DNA of 15,669 nt from Proteobacteria bacterium UBA2133 (GTDB lineage: Bacteria; Pseudomonadota; Gammaproteobacteria; Arenicellales; UBA868): the NCBI GenBank assembly GCA_002327725.1, contig DCXP01000076.1, positions 1 through 15,669 of the forward strand, written 5' to 3'. A model generated the notes under the pieces. That model ran no database searches. It had not been told where the DNA came from and saw only the letters and a program-made list of their open reading frames with translations. Shown piece by piece: positions 1 to 7,749 of this stretch; the stretch's first letter is position 1; each line of letters begins with the position of its first letter. A program made the position numbers and the translations under genes.

Positions 1-14
1 TCAACAGTGCGTGG

Positions 15-2111
15 TTAACTGGCTTTCTTCATCATCACTTCCGTGACGCTTGAAGGTGCGGGTAGATACTGACTGAATTCCATTGAATAGGTCGCGCGTC
101 CCTGCGAGGCAGATCTCAGGGAGGTGGCATAACCGAACATTTCGGAAAGCGGAACCTCTGCGCGGACGATCTTGCCGGAGGGAACATCCTCCATCTCCGA
201 GATCATCCCCCGGCGCGAATTGAGGTCCCCGGTGACGCCGCCCATGTAGTCTTCCGGGGTCACCACTTCGACCTGCATAATGGGTTCGAGCAGGACCGGC
301 CTGGCTTTGGTACTGGCTTCCCGGAAAGCCTGAATCGCGGCCGCGCGGAAGGCGTGCTCGGATGAGTCCACCTCGTGGTAGGACCCGTCGTACAACGTCA
401 CTTTCAGGTCAATCACCGGATAACCGGCAACGATGCCTGATTCCATGGCCTCGACAATACCTTTTTCAACCGCAGGAATATATTCGCGCGGTACCACGCC
501 GCCTTTGATCTGATCGACAAACTCGAAGCCTTCGCCACGCTTCTGCGGTTCGATACGCAGGTAGACATGGCCATACTGTCCACGGCCGCCGGTCTGTTTT
601 GAGTACTTGTGTTCCTGCTCAACAGTGGTATTCAGGGTTTCGCGGTAGGCAACCTGTGGCTTGCCGACGTTCGCATCCACACTGAACTCACGCTTTAAGC
701 GATCGATGATGATTTCGAGATGAAGTTCCCCCATCCCGGAAATAATGGTCTGCCCCGATTCTTCGTCTGTGCGTACACGGAAGGATGGGTCCTCCTGCGC
801 AAGTTTGCCCAGTGCAATACCCAGTTTTTCCTGGTCACTCTTGGTCCTGGGCTCGACGGCCTGGGAGATCACCGGCTCGGGGAATTCCATGCGCTCAAGC
901 GTGATCACTTTGTTGGGGTCACAGAGCGTGTCGCCGGTTGTGATTGTCTTGAGGCCCACCGCTGCCGCGATATCCCCGGCGCGGACTTCTTTGATCTCCT
1001 CACGGGAATTGGCATGCATCTGAAGAATTCGTCCGATCCGCTCTTTCTTGCCCTTGACGGGGTTATAGATGCCGTCACCGGAATTCACGACACCCGAATA
1101 CACCCGGAAGAAGACCAGCTGCCCCACAAAGGGGTCGGTCATGATCTTGAAGCCAAGGGCCGCAAACGGCGCATCGTCCGAGGCCGGCCGCTCCGCTTCA
1201 GTCACTTCGTCCTCGAGGATTCCGCTGATCGCGGGGACTTCCGTGGGGTTCGGCATAAAGTCGATGACGGCATCGAGCATCGCCTGCACGCCTTTGTTCT
1301 TGAACGCAGACCCACAGGTCACCAGAACGATTTCGTTGGCGATGGTCCTCTGGCGCAGTGATCCTTTAATCTCGTCCGCAGAAAGGTCTCCGTCCTCGAG
1401 ATACTTCTCCATCAGGCCTTCGTCTCCTTCGGCGGCAATCTCGACCAATTGTTCCCGCAACTCGGTACAGCGTTCCATGAGCGCTTCGGGAATATCGCGC
1501 TCTTCGAACTTGGCGCCACGGGTTTCCTCATCCCAGTAGATGGCCTTCATCTTGATAAGGTCGACGATCCCTTCGAAGTTGTCTTCGGCGCCGATGGGGA
1601 CCTGCAGCGGGATGGCATTTGAGCCGAGACGGCTTTTGATCTGGTCAATGACACGAAAAAAATCAGCGCCGGTACGATCCATCTTGTTGATAAAGGCCAT
1701 GCGCGGCACGCTGTACTTGTCAGCCTGGCGCCAGACGGTCTCCGATTGCGGTTCGACACCGCCGACCGCGCAGAAGACGCCCACCGCACCATCCAGCACG
1801 CGCAAGGAACGCTCAACCTCGATCGTGAAATCCACGTGGCCCGGAGTATCGATAATGTTGATTCGATGCTCCTCGTAGTTCTGGTCCATGCCGCTCCAGA
1901 AGCAGGTCGTCGCGGCCGAGGTGATCGTGATACCCCGTTCCTGCTCCTGCTCCATCCAGTCCATGACCGCGTTTCCATCATGAACCTCACCGATCTTGTG
2001 CGAGATGCCGGTGTAGAACAGGATGCGCTCGGTCGTGGTGGTTTTTCCGGCATCGATATGGGCCATGATGCCGATGTTCCGGTAACGCTCAAGGGGGGTT
2101 TTGCGTGGCAC
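15..2111 (-). CDS. fusA: Translation elongation factor G (EF-G)
   Basis: EF-G is a cytoplasmic GTPase that drives tRNA–mRNA translocation on the ribosome and, with RRF, ribosome recycling. The 698-aa product is full length for the family. The G-domain motifs are visible: P-loop AHIDAGKTT (17–25), switch I region RGITITSA (59–66), DTPGH (88–92, His92 being the catalytic histidine), NKMD (142–145) and a G5-like GSAF further on. Domains II to V follow, ending near the conserved SQYLPAP close to the C-terminus. The start codon is GTG: the homologous N-terminus (PRKTPLERYRNIGI) begins directly after it and no in-frame ATG fits. Only a weak GGAA-type Shine–Dalgarno precedes it. The gene lies 51 nt behind rpsG with no terminator between them, so it is the third gene of the str operon. 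The 14 bases after the stop reach the window edge; tuf is the usual next gene (inference). Confidence 0.99.
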   Translation of the reverse strand: MPRKTPLERYRNIGIMAHIDAGKTTTTERILFYTGISHKIGEVHDGNAVMDWMEQEQERGITITSAATTCFWSGMDQNYEEHRINIIDTPGHVDFTIEVERSLRVLDGAVGVFCAVGGVEPQSETVWRQADKYSVPRMAFINKMDRTGADFFRVIDQIKSRLGSNAIPLQVPIGAEDNFEGIVDLIKMKAIYWDEETRGAKFEERDIPEALMERCTELREQLVEIAAEGDEGLMEKYLEDGDLSADEIKGSLRQRTIANEIVLVTCGSAFKNKGVQAMLDAVIDFMPNPTEVPAISGILEDEVTEAERPASDDAPFAALGFKIMTDPFVGQLVFFRVYSGVVNSGDGIYNPVKGKKERIGRILQMHANSREEIKEVRAGDIAAAVGLKTITTGDTLCDPNKVITLERMEFPEPVISQAVEPRTKSDQEKLGIALGKLAQEDPSFRVRTDEESGQTIISGMGELHLEIIIDRLKREFSVDANVGKPQVAYRETLNTTVEQEHKYSKQTGGRGQYGHVYLRIEPQKRGEGFEFVDQIKGGVVPREYIPAVEKGIVEAMESGIVAGYPVIDLKVTLYDGSYHEVDSSEHAFRAAAIQAFREASTKARPVLLEPIMQVEVVTPEDYMGGVTGDLNSRRGMISEMEDVPSGKIVRAEVPLSEMFGYATSLRSASQGRATYSMEFSQYLPAPSSVTEVMMKKAS

Positions 2112-2162
2112 TTTGGTGATTCCGTAGATGGTTCGGTAGGGGTTTGAGCGTTACCTTGGGGG

Positions 2163-2633
2163 TCAGAACCGGAAATGCGAAAACGCCTTGTTGGCCTCAG
2201 CCATCCGGTGAACTTCGTCTTTCTTTCGTGCCGCACCGCCGCGCTTGTCGGCAGCGTCCATCAATTCACCGGCCAGGCGGTCGGTCATGGATTTCTCATT
2301 GCGTTTACGTGCCGCGTCGACCAGCCAGCGCATGGCAAGCGCGTTGCGGCGGCTCGGCCGGACCTCGACCGGCACCTGGTAGGTGGCACCGCCAACACGC
2401 CGGCTCTTGACTTCCACCACCGGACGCACATTCTCTAGAGCCTGGTAGAACACTTCGATCGGCTCGGAAGCACCCCGGCTTCCGATCGTATCCAGGGCGC
2501 CATAAAGCACTCTTTCGGCGATCGACTTCTTGCCGTCCTGCATCATCACATTGATGAACTTGGCAATCGTCTGATCGCCGAATTTGGGATCCGGCAGTAT
2601 CGTCCTTTTCGGGACTTCACGACGTCTTGGCAT
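2163..2633 (-). CDS. rpsG: 30S ribosomal protein S7
   Basis: S7 is a primary assembly protein that binds the 3' major domain of 16S rRNA, nucleates the 30S head and contacts E-site tRNA. The product is 156 aa, the usual family length. It starts with the basic PRRREVPKR tail and carries the beta-hairpin region around RRVGGATYQVPVEVR, followed by the RRNALAMRW helix. The ATG is preceded by a good Shine–Dalgarno (AAGGAAG, 2644–2650) at about 10 nt spacing. In E. coli, S7 represses its own operon by binding the rpsL–rpsG intercistronic RNA. Here that spacer is far longer and more structured (340 nt), so autoregulation is plausible but its exact site cannot be shown from sequence alone. No internal defects are visible. 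Confidence 0.99.
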   Translation of the reverse strand: MPRRREVPKRTILPDPKFGDQTIAKFINVMMQDGKKSIAERVLYGALDTIGSRGASEPIEVFYQALENVRPVVEVKSRRVGGATYQVPVEVRPSRRNALAMRWLVDAARKRNEKSMTDRLAGELMDAADKRGGAARKKDEVHRMAEANKAFSHFRF

Positions 2634-2636
2634 CTG

Positions 2637-2744
2637 TTAAAAACTTCCTTCTTTGTTCATTTCGTGGCTCTTAGGCATCAGCAGCGCGTTACCCACACGT
2701 TCACGCACCCATAACCCTGTGGCCACACCCATAACTTTGGCCAT
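2637..2744 (-). CDS. Possible 35-aa small ORF upstream of rpsG (uncertain)
   Basis: A short ATG-started frame encodes MAKVMGVATG…KEGSF and ends in TAA three bases before the rpsG ATG, spanning the rpsG Shine–Dalgarno. That placement would suit translational coupling with rpsG. A GGGAGAG Shine–Dalgarno-like run lies about 13 nt upstream of its ATG. The perfect mini-hairpin GACGC-TTT-GCGTC (2746–2758) sits between them and could bring the two closer. Arguments against coding: I recognise no family, the frame stays open upstream to a TAG without another clear start, and the 10-nt repeat inside it has a 20-nt period, which is not a multiple of three. The region may simply be structured leader RNA. 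Coding status is an inference only. Confidence 0.25.
   Translation of the reverse strand: MAKVMGVATGLWVRERVGNALLMPKSHEMNKEGSF
2706..2735. repeat. 10-nt direct repeat flanking a palindrome
   Basis: The plus strand reads CACCCATAAC at 2706–2715 and again at 2726–2735, an exact 10-nt repeat with a 20-nt period. Between and partly overlapping them lies the perfect 10-nt palindrome TGTGGCCACA (2718–2727). A 20-bp period is close to two DNA helical turns, so a protein-binding site is conceivable. An RNA element or a chance duplication is equally possible. Confidence 0.6.
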
Positions 2745-2849
2745 CGACGCAAAGCGTCTCTCCCGGCGGCCAATGACCCCCGGTTCATATCGATACGGTG
2801 AGACAGCTTTTTGTCGCTAGCGGCGTTGTGCCCCCTTCGCGACTTCTGT

Positions 2850-2905
2850 GCCGATCTTTCCTGCAAGATCAGCCTTATCACCGTGGCCGGTCAGCTATCC
2901 CGGCC
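2850..2905 (-). other. Two RNA hairpins in the rpsL–rpsG spacer
   Basis: The first in transcript order is GGCCGG/CCGGCC (2885–2905, 6 bp, 9-nt loop). The second pairs GCTGATCTT with AAGATCGGC (2850–2873, 9 bp including one G·U, 6-nt loop). Neither is followed by a U-tract, so they are not simple intrinsic terminators. They could be part of the S7-binding fold or an mRNA processing or stability element. Confidence 0.5.
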
Positions 2906-2924
2906 TGTTTTACGGTTTCAGCAT

Positions 2925-2951
2925 CTCCGGTGTCTTTCAAAGACCCCGGAG
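2925..2951 (-). other. Hairpin directly after rpsL
   Basis: CTCCGG and GTCTT pair with AAGAC and CCGGAG across a 3-nt loop, giving 11 pairs interrupted by one mismatch. The structure begins 22 nt after the rpsL stop. There is no following U-run, so readthrough into rpsG is expected. Possible roles are protecting the rpsL 3' end or marking a processing or attenuation point. Confidence 0.6.
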
Positions 2952-2973
2952 CAATCCCGTTTGATTAAGCCCG

Positions 2974-3348
2974 CTACGACTTTGGTCGCTTTGCGCCGTA
3001 CTTCGAACGACCCTGACGCCGTTCCCCCACGCCGGACGTATCCAGCGTACCCCGGACCGTGTGGTATCGCACGCCCGGTAAATCCTTCACCCTGCCGCCG
3101 CGAATCAGCACAACCGAGTGCTCCTGCAGGTTGTGCCCTTCGCCGCCAATATAACTCGTCACCTCGTAACCGTTGGTCAGACGCACCCTCGCCACTTTTC
3201 TAAGTGCAGAGTTCGGCTTTTTCGGCGTGGTGGTGTACACGCGTGTACAGACACCACGCTTCTGCGGACAGGCTGCAAGCGCCGGTACGTTGGACTTTTG
3301 CGTCTGGCGTGTCCGGGGCTTTCTGACGAGTTGGTTAGTGGTCGGCAT
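2974..3348 (-). CDS. rpsL: 30S ribosomal protein S12
   Basis: S12 sits at the 30S decoding centre and sets translational accuracy. With the ATG at 3346–3348 the product is 124 aa (MPTTNQLVRKPR…), the same length as in E. coli. An in-frame TTG 18 nt upstream would add six residues (MSENQA) that the family lacks, so I reject it. Conserved TPKKPNSALRK and GRVKDLPGVRYHT are present. The lysines equivalent to K42 and K87 (E. coli numbering) are intact, so streptomycin sensitivity would be expected at this locus. The aspartate after the second lysine, methylthiolated in E. coli, is also kept. The Shine–Dalgarno is weak (a GAGCG stretch 11 nt upstream), which is odd for such a highly expressed gene. 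It is the first gene of the str operon, behind its own promoter. Confidence 0.98.
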   Translation of the reverse strand: MPTTNQLVRKPRTRQTQKSNVPALAACPQKRGVCTRVYTTTPKKPNSALRKVARVRLTNGYEVTSYIGGEGHNLQEHSVVLIRGGRVKDLPGVRYHTVRGTLDTSGVGERRQGRSKYGAKRPKS

Positions 3349-3377
3349 CGCTTGGTTTTCGCTCAATTTCCGCTCTG

Positions 3378-3405
3378 AATCCGGCCCGCAGATGCCAGCC
3401 GGACT
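3378..3405 (-). other. Leader hairpin upstream of rpsL
   Basis: In the predicted 5' leader of the str transcript, AGTCCGGC pairs with GCCGGATT across a 12-nt loop (8 bp including one G·U). It lies about 30 nt before the rpsL start and just downstream of the predicted transcription start. There is no U-tract. It might act as a 5' stabiliser or a regulatory fold; this is an inference. Confidence 0.5.
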
Positions 3406-3425
3406 GAACCCGAGAAAGGGCGGCG

Positions 3426-3454
3426 ATTCTAGGCAGAGGAGTGTTTTTTGTCAA
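3426..3454 (-). promoter_or_regulatory. Sigma70 promoter of the str operon
   Basis: On the minus strand a perfect -35 TTGACA (3449–3454) is followed by a 17-nt spacer and a near-consensus -10 TAGAAT (3426–3431). Transcription should start near 3418–3419, about 70 nt before rpsL. The stretch just after the -10 is GC-rich (CGCCGCCC), typical of stringently controlled rRNA and ribosomal-protein promoters. It sits in the 148-nt rpoC–rpsL spacer. I see no strong intrinsic terminator between rpoC and this promoter, so the str genes probably also receive readthrough from rpoBC. Confidence 0.85.
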
Positions 3455-3496
3455 CATTTTGCCGGTTTTCTGGGAATTTGGCTCAGATCCCACGCC

Positions 3497-6400
3497 TTAA
3501 CCCTGAACCGCCTCCGCGGGTTCAGATTTCGCTTCCTCGGTGAGATTCTCAAGAATCGCCAACTCCTCGATTTCGGTTTCTTCCTGAGCCTGCTCCTGTC
3601 GCCGCCGGCGCCGGTCTTCGTGGTGGGCGAGTCCGGTCCCAGCCGGAATCAACCGTCCCACGATGACGTTCTCTTTCAGGCCTCTCAGGTGATCCACTTT
3701 GCCCTGCATTGAGGCTTCTGTCAGGACCCGGGTGGTCTCCTGGAAAGAGGCCGCCGAGATAAAGGAATCCGTGCTCAACGACGCCTTGGTGATGCCCAGC
3801 AGGACTGGAGCAAAGGTCGCGGGCGTCTTGCCTTCGGCCTTGAGCGCGTCGTTTTCCTGGAGCAGTGCAGAACGCTCGACCTGATCTCCCTCAAGATACC
3901 GGGTATCGCCGGACTCCACAATTCTGACCCGGCGAAGCATCTGCCGGATGATGACTTCAATATGCTTGTCGTTGATCTTGACACCCTGCAGGCGGTAAAC
4001 CTCCTGAACCTCGCTGACGATGTAGTCGGTCAGTGGCTCCAGACCACGAAGCTCCAGCACATCCACCGCGGCAAGCGGCCCTTCCACAATGACGTCGCCC
4101 TTTTCAACGGTCTCCCCGTCGAAGACGCTGATCTGGCGATCTTTCGGAATTGACATCTCATGCAACTCGCCCGACTCATCCGTGATTTCGAGGCGTGTCT
4201 TGGTCTTCACCTCTTTACCAAAAGAAATGACACCCGTTGCCGCCGCCAGGATCGCCGGCTCTTTTGCCTTTCGCGCCTCAAACAGTTCTGCAACCCGGGG
4301 CAGACCACCGGTGATATCGCGGGTCTTGGAGCTTTCCTGCGGAATCCGTGCAAGCACCTCTCCGACACCGACTTTGGTGCCCACGCTCACCACAATGGAG
4401 GCGCCCGGGGGCATCTGGTGCTGCGCTTTGACTTTGTTCCTGCCGTCTACCAGTTCGACCGTCGGCTTGATGTCCGAGGTCGCACCGCGTCGGCTTTTCG
4501 GATCCATCACCAGATAGGTGCTTGAACCGGTCAGGTCGTCGATCTGCTCGGTGACTGAAACCCCTTCGACCAGATTCTCAAACCGGACCTTACCGGACAC
4601 CTCACTGATGATGGGGTGGGTATGCGGATCCCAGGACGCAATGACCTGTCCGCTTTCGACCTGGTCGGCGTCACTGATGGTCAATTCCGCTCCGTAGGGA
4701 ACACGATGACGCTCCCGGTCGATACCGTGCTGATCATGAATCACCAGTTCTCCCGATCGGGAAACCACGATATTGCAGCCATCATCGCGCTTCACCGCCC
4801 GAACCCCGACCCAGGACACCGTGCCCTGATTCTTGACCTCAACGCGGCTCGCCGCCGCAATTCGGGATGCGGCACCACCAATATGGAAGGTGCGCATGGT
4901 CAGCTGGGTCCCCGGCTCGCCGATACTCTGGGCCGCCATCACACCCACAGCCTCACCACGGCTGACCAGGTGGCCCCGGGCGAGATCGCGGCCATAGCAG
5001 GTGGCACAGATCCCGTAGCGGGTCTCACAGGTCACGGCAGACCGCACTTTGAGGTGGTTCACGTTGTGTTCTTCCAGCAGCTTCACCCCGGACTCATCAA
5101 TCATCTGCCCGGCGCTGAACAGCTTGGTGCCGTCACTCGGGCTCACGACGTCTTCGGAAACCGACCGCCCGAGAATGCGATCCTTCAGCGGGATGACTAC
5201 CTCGCCGCCTTGAACAATCGCTTCGCGCAGGATGCCGTTGGTGGTCTCGCAGTCTGCTTCGGTGACGACAAGATCCTGGCAGACATCCACCAGCCGTCTT
5301 GTCAGATAACCCGAGTTGGCCGTCTTCAGCGCCGTGTCGGCCAGACCCTTACGGGCACCATGCGTCGAAATGAAGTACTCGTTGACGTTAAGACCTTCGC
5401 GGAAATTAGCAGTAATCGGCGTTTCGATAATCGACCCGTCCGGTTTGGCCATCAGCCCGCGCATCCCCGCCAGCTGACGAATCTGGGCGTGGCTGCCCCG
5501 GGCACCGGAGTCCGCCATCATGTAGATGGAGTTGAAGGACTCCTGCTCAACCGTTTTGCCCTCGGCATTGACCACGTGCTCAACGCTGAGTTCGTCCATC
5601 ATTTCACCGGCCACCCGGTCACTGGCGTGGGTCCAGATATCGACGACCTTGTTATAGCGTTCACCGTCCGTAAGCAGGCCCTGCCCGTGCTGTTCCTGGA
5701 TGGCTTTCACCTCCACCTCTGCGGCATCAAGCGTCGCGGACTTGCTGTCAGGGACAACCATGTCGTCGACGCCGATCGACACGCCTGCTTTGGCCGCCAT
5801 GGAAAACCCGGTGTACATCAGCTTGTCACAGAAAATTACCGTATCTTTGAGACCCACCCGGCGGTACGCTTGGTTAATCACCGAGGAAATGGCCCGCTTT
5901 TTCATCGTCTGGTTGACGAGTTCAAAAGGCAGTCCGTCCGGCAGGATCTCTGACAAGAGTGCCCGCCCGGTCGTGGTGTCGATGAGGTTGAATGTCTCGT
6001 GACGTTCACCGTCTTCGGTGACCTGCACCTCACGGATTCTCACCTTGATTTTTGCGTGCAGTGTCAGCACGCCTGCATCACGCGCACGGCGCACTTCGGC
6101 AATGTCGGCAAAGGCCTTGCCCTCACCCGGCTCATTGACCTTCTCACGGGTCATGTAATAAAGCCCCAACACGATATCCTGTGAAGGAACGATGATCGGC
6201 TCCCCATTGGAGGGCGAAAGCACGTTGTTCGATGACATCATGAGGGTGCGCGCTTCCAGCTGGGCCTCAACCGACAGCGGCACATGCACCGCCATCTGGT
6301 CGCCGTCGAAGTCTGCGTTATACGGGGTACAGACCAGCGGGTGCAGCTGAATCGCTTTCCCCTCGACCAGTACCGGTTCAAACGCCTGGATACCCAGGCG

Positions 6401-7693
6401 ATGCAGTGTCGGTGCCCGGTTCAGCAGGACCGGATGCTCGCGGATCACCTCTTCCAGGATATCCCAGACTTCCGCCTCTTCCAGCTCCACCAGTTTCTTG
6501 GCCTGCTTGATGGTGGTCGCAAGACCGCGCAATTCCAGTTTGCTGTAGATAAACGGCCGGAAGAGTTCCAGCGCCATCTTTTTGGGCAGCCCGCACTGGT
6601 GCAGCTTCAGGGTCGGGCCGACCACGATGACAGAACGCCCGGAGTAGTCGACCCGCTTGCCCAGAAGGTTCTGGCGGAAACGCCCCTGTTTGCCCTTGAT
6701 CATGTCGGCCAGCGATTTCAGCTGCCGGCGGTTGGGCCCGGTCACTGCCTTGCCGCGACGGCCGTTGTCCAGCAGCGCATCCACGGACTCCTGCAGCATG
6801 CGCTTTTCGTTACGGACGATGATGTCAGGTGCATTGAGATCCAGCAGCCGGCGCAGCCGGTTGTTGCGGTTGATCACACGGCGGTAAAGATCATTGAGGT
6901 CAGATGTCGCAAAGCGCCCGCCCTCAAGCGGCACCAGGGGACGAAGATCGGGCGGCAGCACCGGTAGCGCTTCCATGATCATCCACTCCGGCTTGTTGCC
7001 CGAGTGCAGGAAGGCCTCAACGACTCTCAGCCGCTTGGTCAGTTTCTTGGTCTTGGTCTCCGAGGTGGATTCGGCAAGATTCTCACGCAACTGCGCCGAC
7101 AGCGACTTGAGATCCATGCTCTTCAGAAGCTCCTTTACGGCTTCGGCTCCCATACCGGCGTCAAAGTCCGCACCATAAAGCTGAATCGCTTCATAGTAGG
7201 ACTCTTCGGTCATGAGCGCCCCTACCTCGAGCTCGGTCAGGCCGGGGTCGGTCACGACATATGCCTCAAAATAAAGAACCCGCTCGATTTCGCGGACCGT
7301 CATGTCCAGAAGTACACCCAGACGGGACGGCAGCGACTTCAGGAACCAGATGTGCGCCACCGGGCTCGCCAGTTCGATATGGCCCATCCGCTCGCGGCGA
7401 ACGGTCGACAGCGTCACTTCGACGCCGCATTTTTCACAGACCACACCGCGGTGCTTGAGCCGCTTGTACTTGCCGCACAGGCATTCATAGTCCTGCATCG
7501 GACCGAACAGTTTCGCGCAGAACAGACCGTCGCGCTCGGGCTTGAATGTCCGGTAGTTGATGGTTTCGGGCTTTTTAACCTCGCCGAAGGACCACGAGCG
7601 AATCTGGTCCGGCGACGCCAGCCGGATGCGGATATTGTCAAACTCCTGGTCTACTGCATCGTATCGTGAGAACTGACTGAAAAAATCTTTCAT
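3497..7693 (-). CDS. rpoC: DNA-directed RNA polymerase subunit beta'
   Basis: This is the catalytic beta' subunit of core RNA polymerase. The 1398-aa product starts MKDFFSQF and is nearly the E. coli length (1407), with key motifs offset by one residue. The first zinc site is C71/C73/C86/C89. The Mg2+-binding NADFDGD is at 459–465 (D461, D463, D465). The bridge-helix region lies around 775–805. The second zinc site is C815/C889/C896/C899. The trigger-loop segment around 918–940 includes M933, R934 and H937. The C-terminus is a charged, Arg-rich then acidic tail. The ATG has a good AAAGGA Shine–Dalgarno. The gene follows rpoB by 56 nt, so the two are co-transcribed. No frameshift or missing catalytic residue is seen. 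Several long plus-strand frames across it are antisense shadows. Confidence 0.99.
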   Translation of the reverse strand: MKDFFSQFSRYDAVDQEFDNIRIRLASPDQIRSWSFGEVKKPETINYRTFKPERDGLFCAKLFGPMQDYECLCGKYKRLKHRGVVCEKCGVEVTLSTVRRERMGHIELASPVAHIWFLKSLPSRLGVLLDMTVREIERVLYFEAYVVTDPGLTELEVGALMTEESYYEAIQLYGADFDAGMGAEAVKELLKSMDLKSLSAQLRENLAESTSETKTKKLTKRLRVVEAFLHSGNKPEWMIMEALPVLPPDLRPLVPLEGGRFATSDLNDLYRRVINRNNRLRRLLDLNAPDIIVRNEKRMLQESVDALLDNGRRGKAVTGPNRRQLKSLADMIKGKQGRFRQNLLGKRVDYSGRSVIVVGPTLKLHQCGLPKKMALELFRPFIYSKLELRGLATTIKQAKKLVELEEAEVWDILEEVIREHPVLLNRAPTLHRLGIQAFEPVLVEGKAIQLHPLVCTPYNADFDGDQMAVHVPLSVEAQLEARTLMMSSNNVLSPSNGEPIIVPSQDIVLGLYYMTREKVNEPGEGKAFADIAEVRRARDAGVLTLHAKIKVRIREVQVTEDGERHETFNLIDTTTGRALLSEILPDGLPFELVNQTMKKRAISSVINQAYRRVGLKDTVIFCDKLMYTGFSMAAKAGVSIGVDDMVVPDSKSATLDAAEVEVKAIQEQHGQGLLTDGERYNKVVDIWTHASDRVAGEMMDELSVEHVVNAEGKTVEQESFNSIYMMADSGARGSHAQIRQLAGMRGLMAKPDGSIIETPITANFREGLNVNEYFISTHGARKGLADTALKTANSGYLTRRLVDVCQDLVVTEADCETTNGILREAIVQGGEVVIPLKDRILGRSVSEDVVSPSDGTKLFSAGQMIDESGVKLLEEHNVNHLKVRSAVTCETRYGICATCYGRDLARGHLVSRGEAVGVMAAQSIGEPGTQLTMRTFHIGGAASRIAAASRVEVKNQGTVSWVGVRAVKRDDGCNIVVSRSGELVIHDQHGIDRERHRVPYGAELTISDADQVESGQVIASWDPHTHPIISEVSGKVRFENLVEGVSVTEQIDDLTGSSTYLVMDPKSRRGATSDIKPTVELVDGRNKVKAQHQMPPGASIVVSVGTKVGVGEVLARIPQESSKTRDITGGLPRVAELFEARKAKEPAILAAATGVISFGKEVKTKTRLEITDESGELHEMSIPKDRQISVFDGETVEKGDVIVEGPLAAVDVLELRGLEPLTDYIVSEVQEVYRLQGVKINDKHIEVIIRQMLRRVRIVESGDTRYLEGDQVERSALLQENDALKAEGKTPATFAPVLLGITKASLSTDSFISAASFQETTRVLTEASMQGKVDHLRGLKENVIVGRLIPAGTGLAHHEDRRRRRQEQAQEETEIEELAILENLTEEAKSEPAEAVQG

Positions 7694-7749
7694 TGTTTTC
7701 CTTTAACCTTATCTGGAACCGTGGAGATGGGAGGCCTGAAGAGGATCCG

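Larger units (their letters stand above)
2634..2973 (-). other. Long structured rpsL–rpsG intercistronic spacer
   Basis: The 340 nt between the rpsL stop and the rpsG start hold no recognisable gene. On the transcribed strand, in order, I see: a hairpin just after rpsL (2925–2951), a 6-bp GC hairpin (2885–2905), a 9-bp hairpin (2850–2873), a tight GACGC/GCGTC hairpin (2746–2758), a 10-nt direct repeat around a palindrome (2706–2735), the small ORF, and the rpsG ribosome binding site. In E. coli the equivalent spacer is roughly 100 nt and carries the S7 repressor site. This one probably has the same role with extra structure, which is an inference. No sigma70-like promoter is convincing within it. 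A GTG-started 67-codon frame (2678–2881) also crosses the region but has no family resemblance. Confidence 0.7.

Noticed and set aside
1547..2236. 229-codon minus-strand frame overlapping the start of fusA
   Set aside because: It is a frame-shifted reading of fusA and the rpsG–fusA spacer, Ser/Arg/Pro-rich and without a family.
2678..2881. 67-codon GTG-started frame in the rpsL–rpsG spacer
   Set aside because: No Shine–Dalgarno, no family resemblance, and it runs through several RNA hairpins; the other frame's 35-codon ORF is the better, though still weak, candidate.
3349..3366. TTG start adding six residues to S12
   Set aside because: S12 proteins begin at the MPTTNQLVRK-equivalent Met, and the resulting 124 aa equals the family length.
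3455..3496. Terminator between rpoC and the str promoter
   Set aside because: Only a 5-bp TGGGA/TCCCA pairing with a 12-nt loop and no U-tract is present.
4616..5953. 445-codon plus-strand open frame opposite rpoC
   Set aside because: It is the antisense shadow of a GC-rich, highly conserved gene. The protein is His/Arg-rich with no recognisable family, and rpoC on the other strand is complete.
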